Assembly: GCA_946886925.1 (NCBI GenBank)
Contig: CAMPJQ010000245.1
Coordinates: forward strand, 1 to 5,133
Direction of reading: 5' to 3'
DNA: 5,133 bases
DNA from: an uncultured Terrimonas sp.
Lineage (GTDB): Bacteria > Bacteroidota > Bacteroidia > Chitinophagales > Chitinophagaceae
Shown here: piece after piece, positions 4,987 through 5,133 of the stretch
How the letters are laid out: each line of letters opens with the position of its first letter
How positions within the stretch are numbered: position 1 is the stretch's first letter
The notes under the pieces: model-generated
Told to the model about the DNA's origin: nothing
The model's input: the letters and a program-made list of their open reading frames with translations, nothing else
The model's database searches: none
Program-made: the position numbers and the translations under genes

Positions 4987-5133
4987 AAGAATTTGATGTA
5001 TGATAACGAAATACAAAGCCCGAAGTAAAAGCATCAAGAACCAAAATGCAAGAGCCAATACTAATACAAATGGTAAATCCGAAGCCTTTAATCCGAAATT
5101 CGAATAAAATACAAAAACCAAGAGCCAAATAAC
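4987..5133 (-). other. Hydrophobic open frame reaching the right edge, in frame with the ElaA-like gene
   Basis: The frame of the acetyltransferase stays open through these 147 bases. It encodes a very hydrophobic segment, with DLPFVLVLALAFWFLMLLLR near its middle, long enough for one or two membrane spans. A second frame is also open from the edge to beyond 4986, so openness alone is not evidence. It could be the promoter region, the end of a neighbouring membrane-protein gene, or an N-terminal membrane anchor. ElaA homologues as I know them lack such an anchor, so I treat it as probably not translated with the enzyme. Confidence 0.25.

Overview
The window (5,133 bp) looks like an ordinary chromosomal stretch of a Bacteroidota bacterium, most likely of the Chitinophagaceae or a close relative. 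The reasons are the moderate A+T content, the lack of Shine-Dalgarno sequences before almost every gene, perfect TAnnTTTG-type -7 promoter elements, a DUF6089/PorG-like outer-membrane barrel ending in LRCPMIF, and a PlsC-like acyltransferase with HX5D and FPQGTT motifs that I remember from this phylum. Genus is not determinable by eye. I see no mobile element, rRNA, tRNA or CRISPR array.

Layout: (a) 1-114, edge sequence without a convincing gene; (b) 115-774, minus, HAD sugar-phosphate phosphatase of the HxpB/YniC type, with a promoter so close to the start codon that its mRNA may be leaderless; (c) 775-977, a 203-bp spacer with a small 7-bp tandem repeat, a purine-rich tract and a GC-rich hairpin; (d) 978-1712, minus, secreted SIMPL/DUF541 protein; (e) 1844-2578, plus, PlsC-like glycerolipid acyltransferase, divergent from the SIMPL gene; (f) 2588-3109, minus, hotdog acyl-CoA thioesterase, convergent with the acyltransferase across only 9 bp; (g) 3124-3207, thioesterase promoter region; (h) 3207-4405, minus, a likely two-gene transcript: a DUF6089/PorG-like outer-membrane barrel (3425-4405), a 29-codon single-span membrane peptide (3291-3380), then a strong intrinsic terminator (3207-3245); (i) 4540-4986, minus, ElaA-like GNAT acetyltransferase, whose frame stays open as a hydrophobic stretch to the right edge.

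The genes do not form one pathway. They are short, mostly single-gene transcription units for housekeeping and envelope work: phospholipid acylation, acyl-CoA hydrolysis, an outer-membrane barrel, a periplasmic SIMPL protein, phosphosugar cleanup and an N-acetyltransferase. I found no evidence for a new defence, mobile or biosynthetic system. The items most worth a second look are the unannotated 29-aa membrane peptide after the barrel gene, the altered catalytic motif spacing of the acyltransferase, and the (near-)leaderless promoters of the phosphatase and thioesterase genes.
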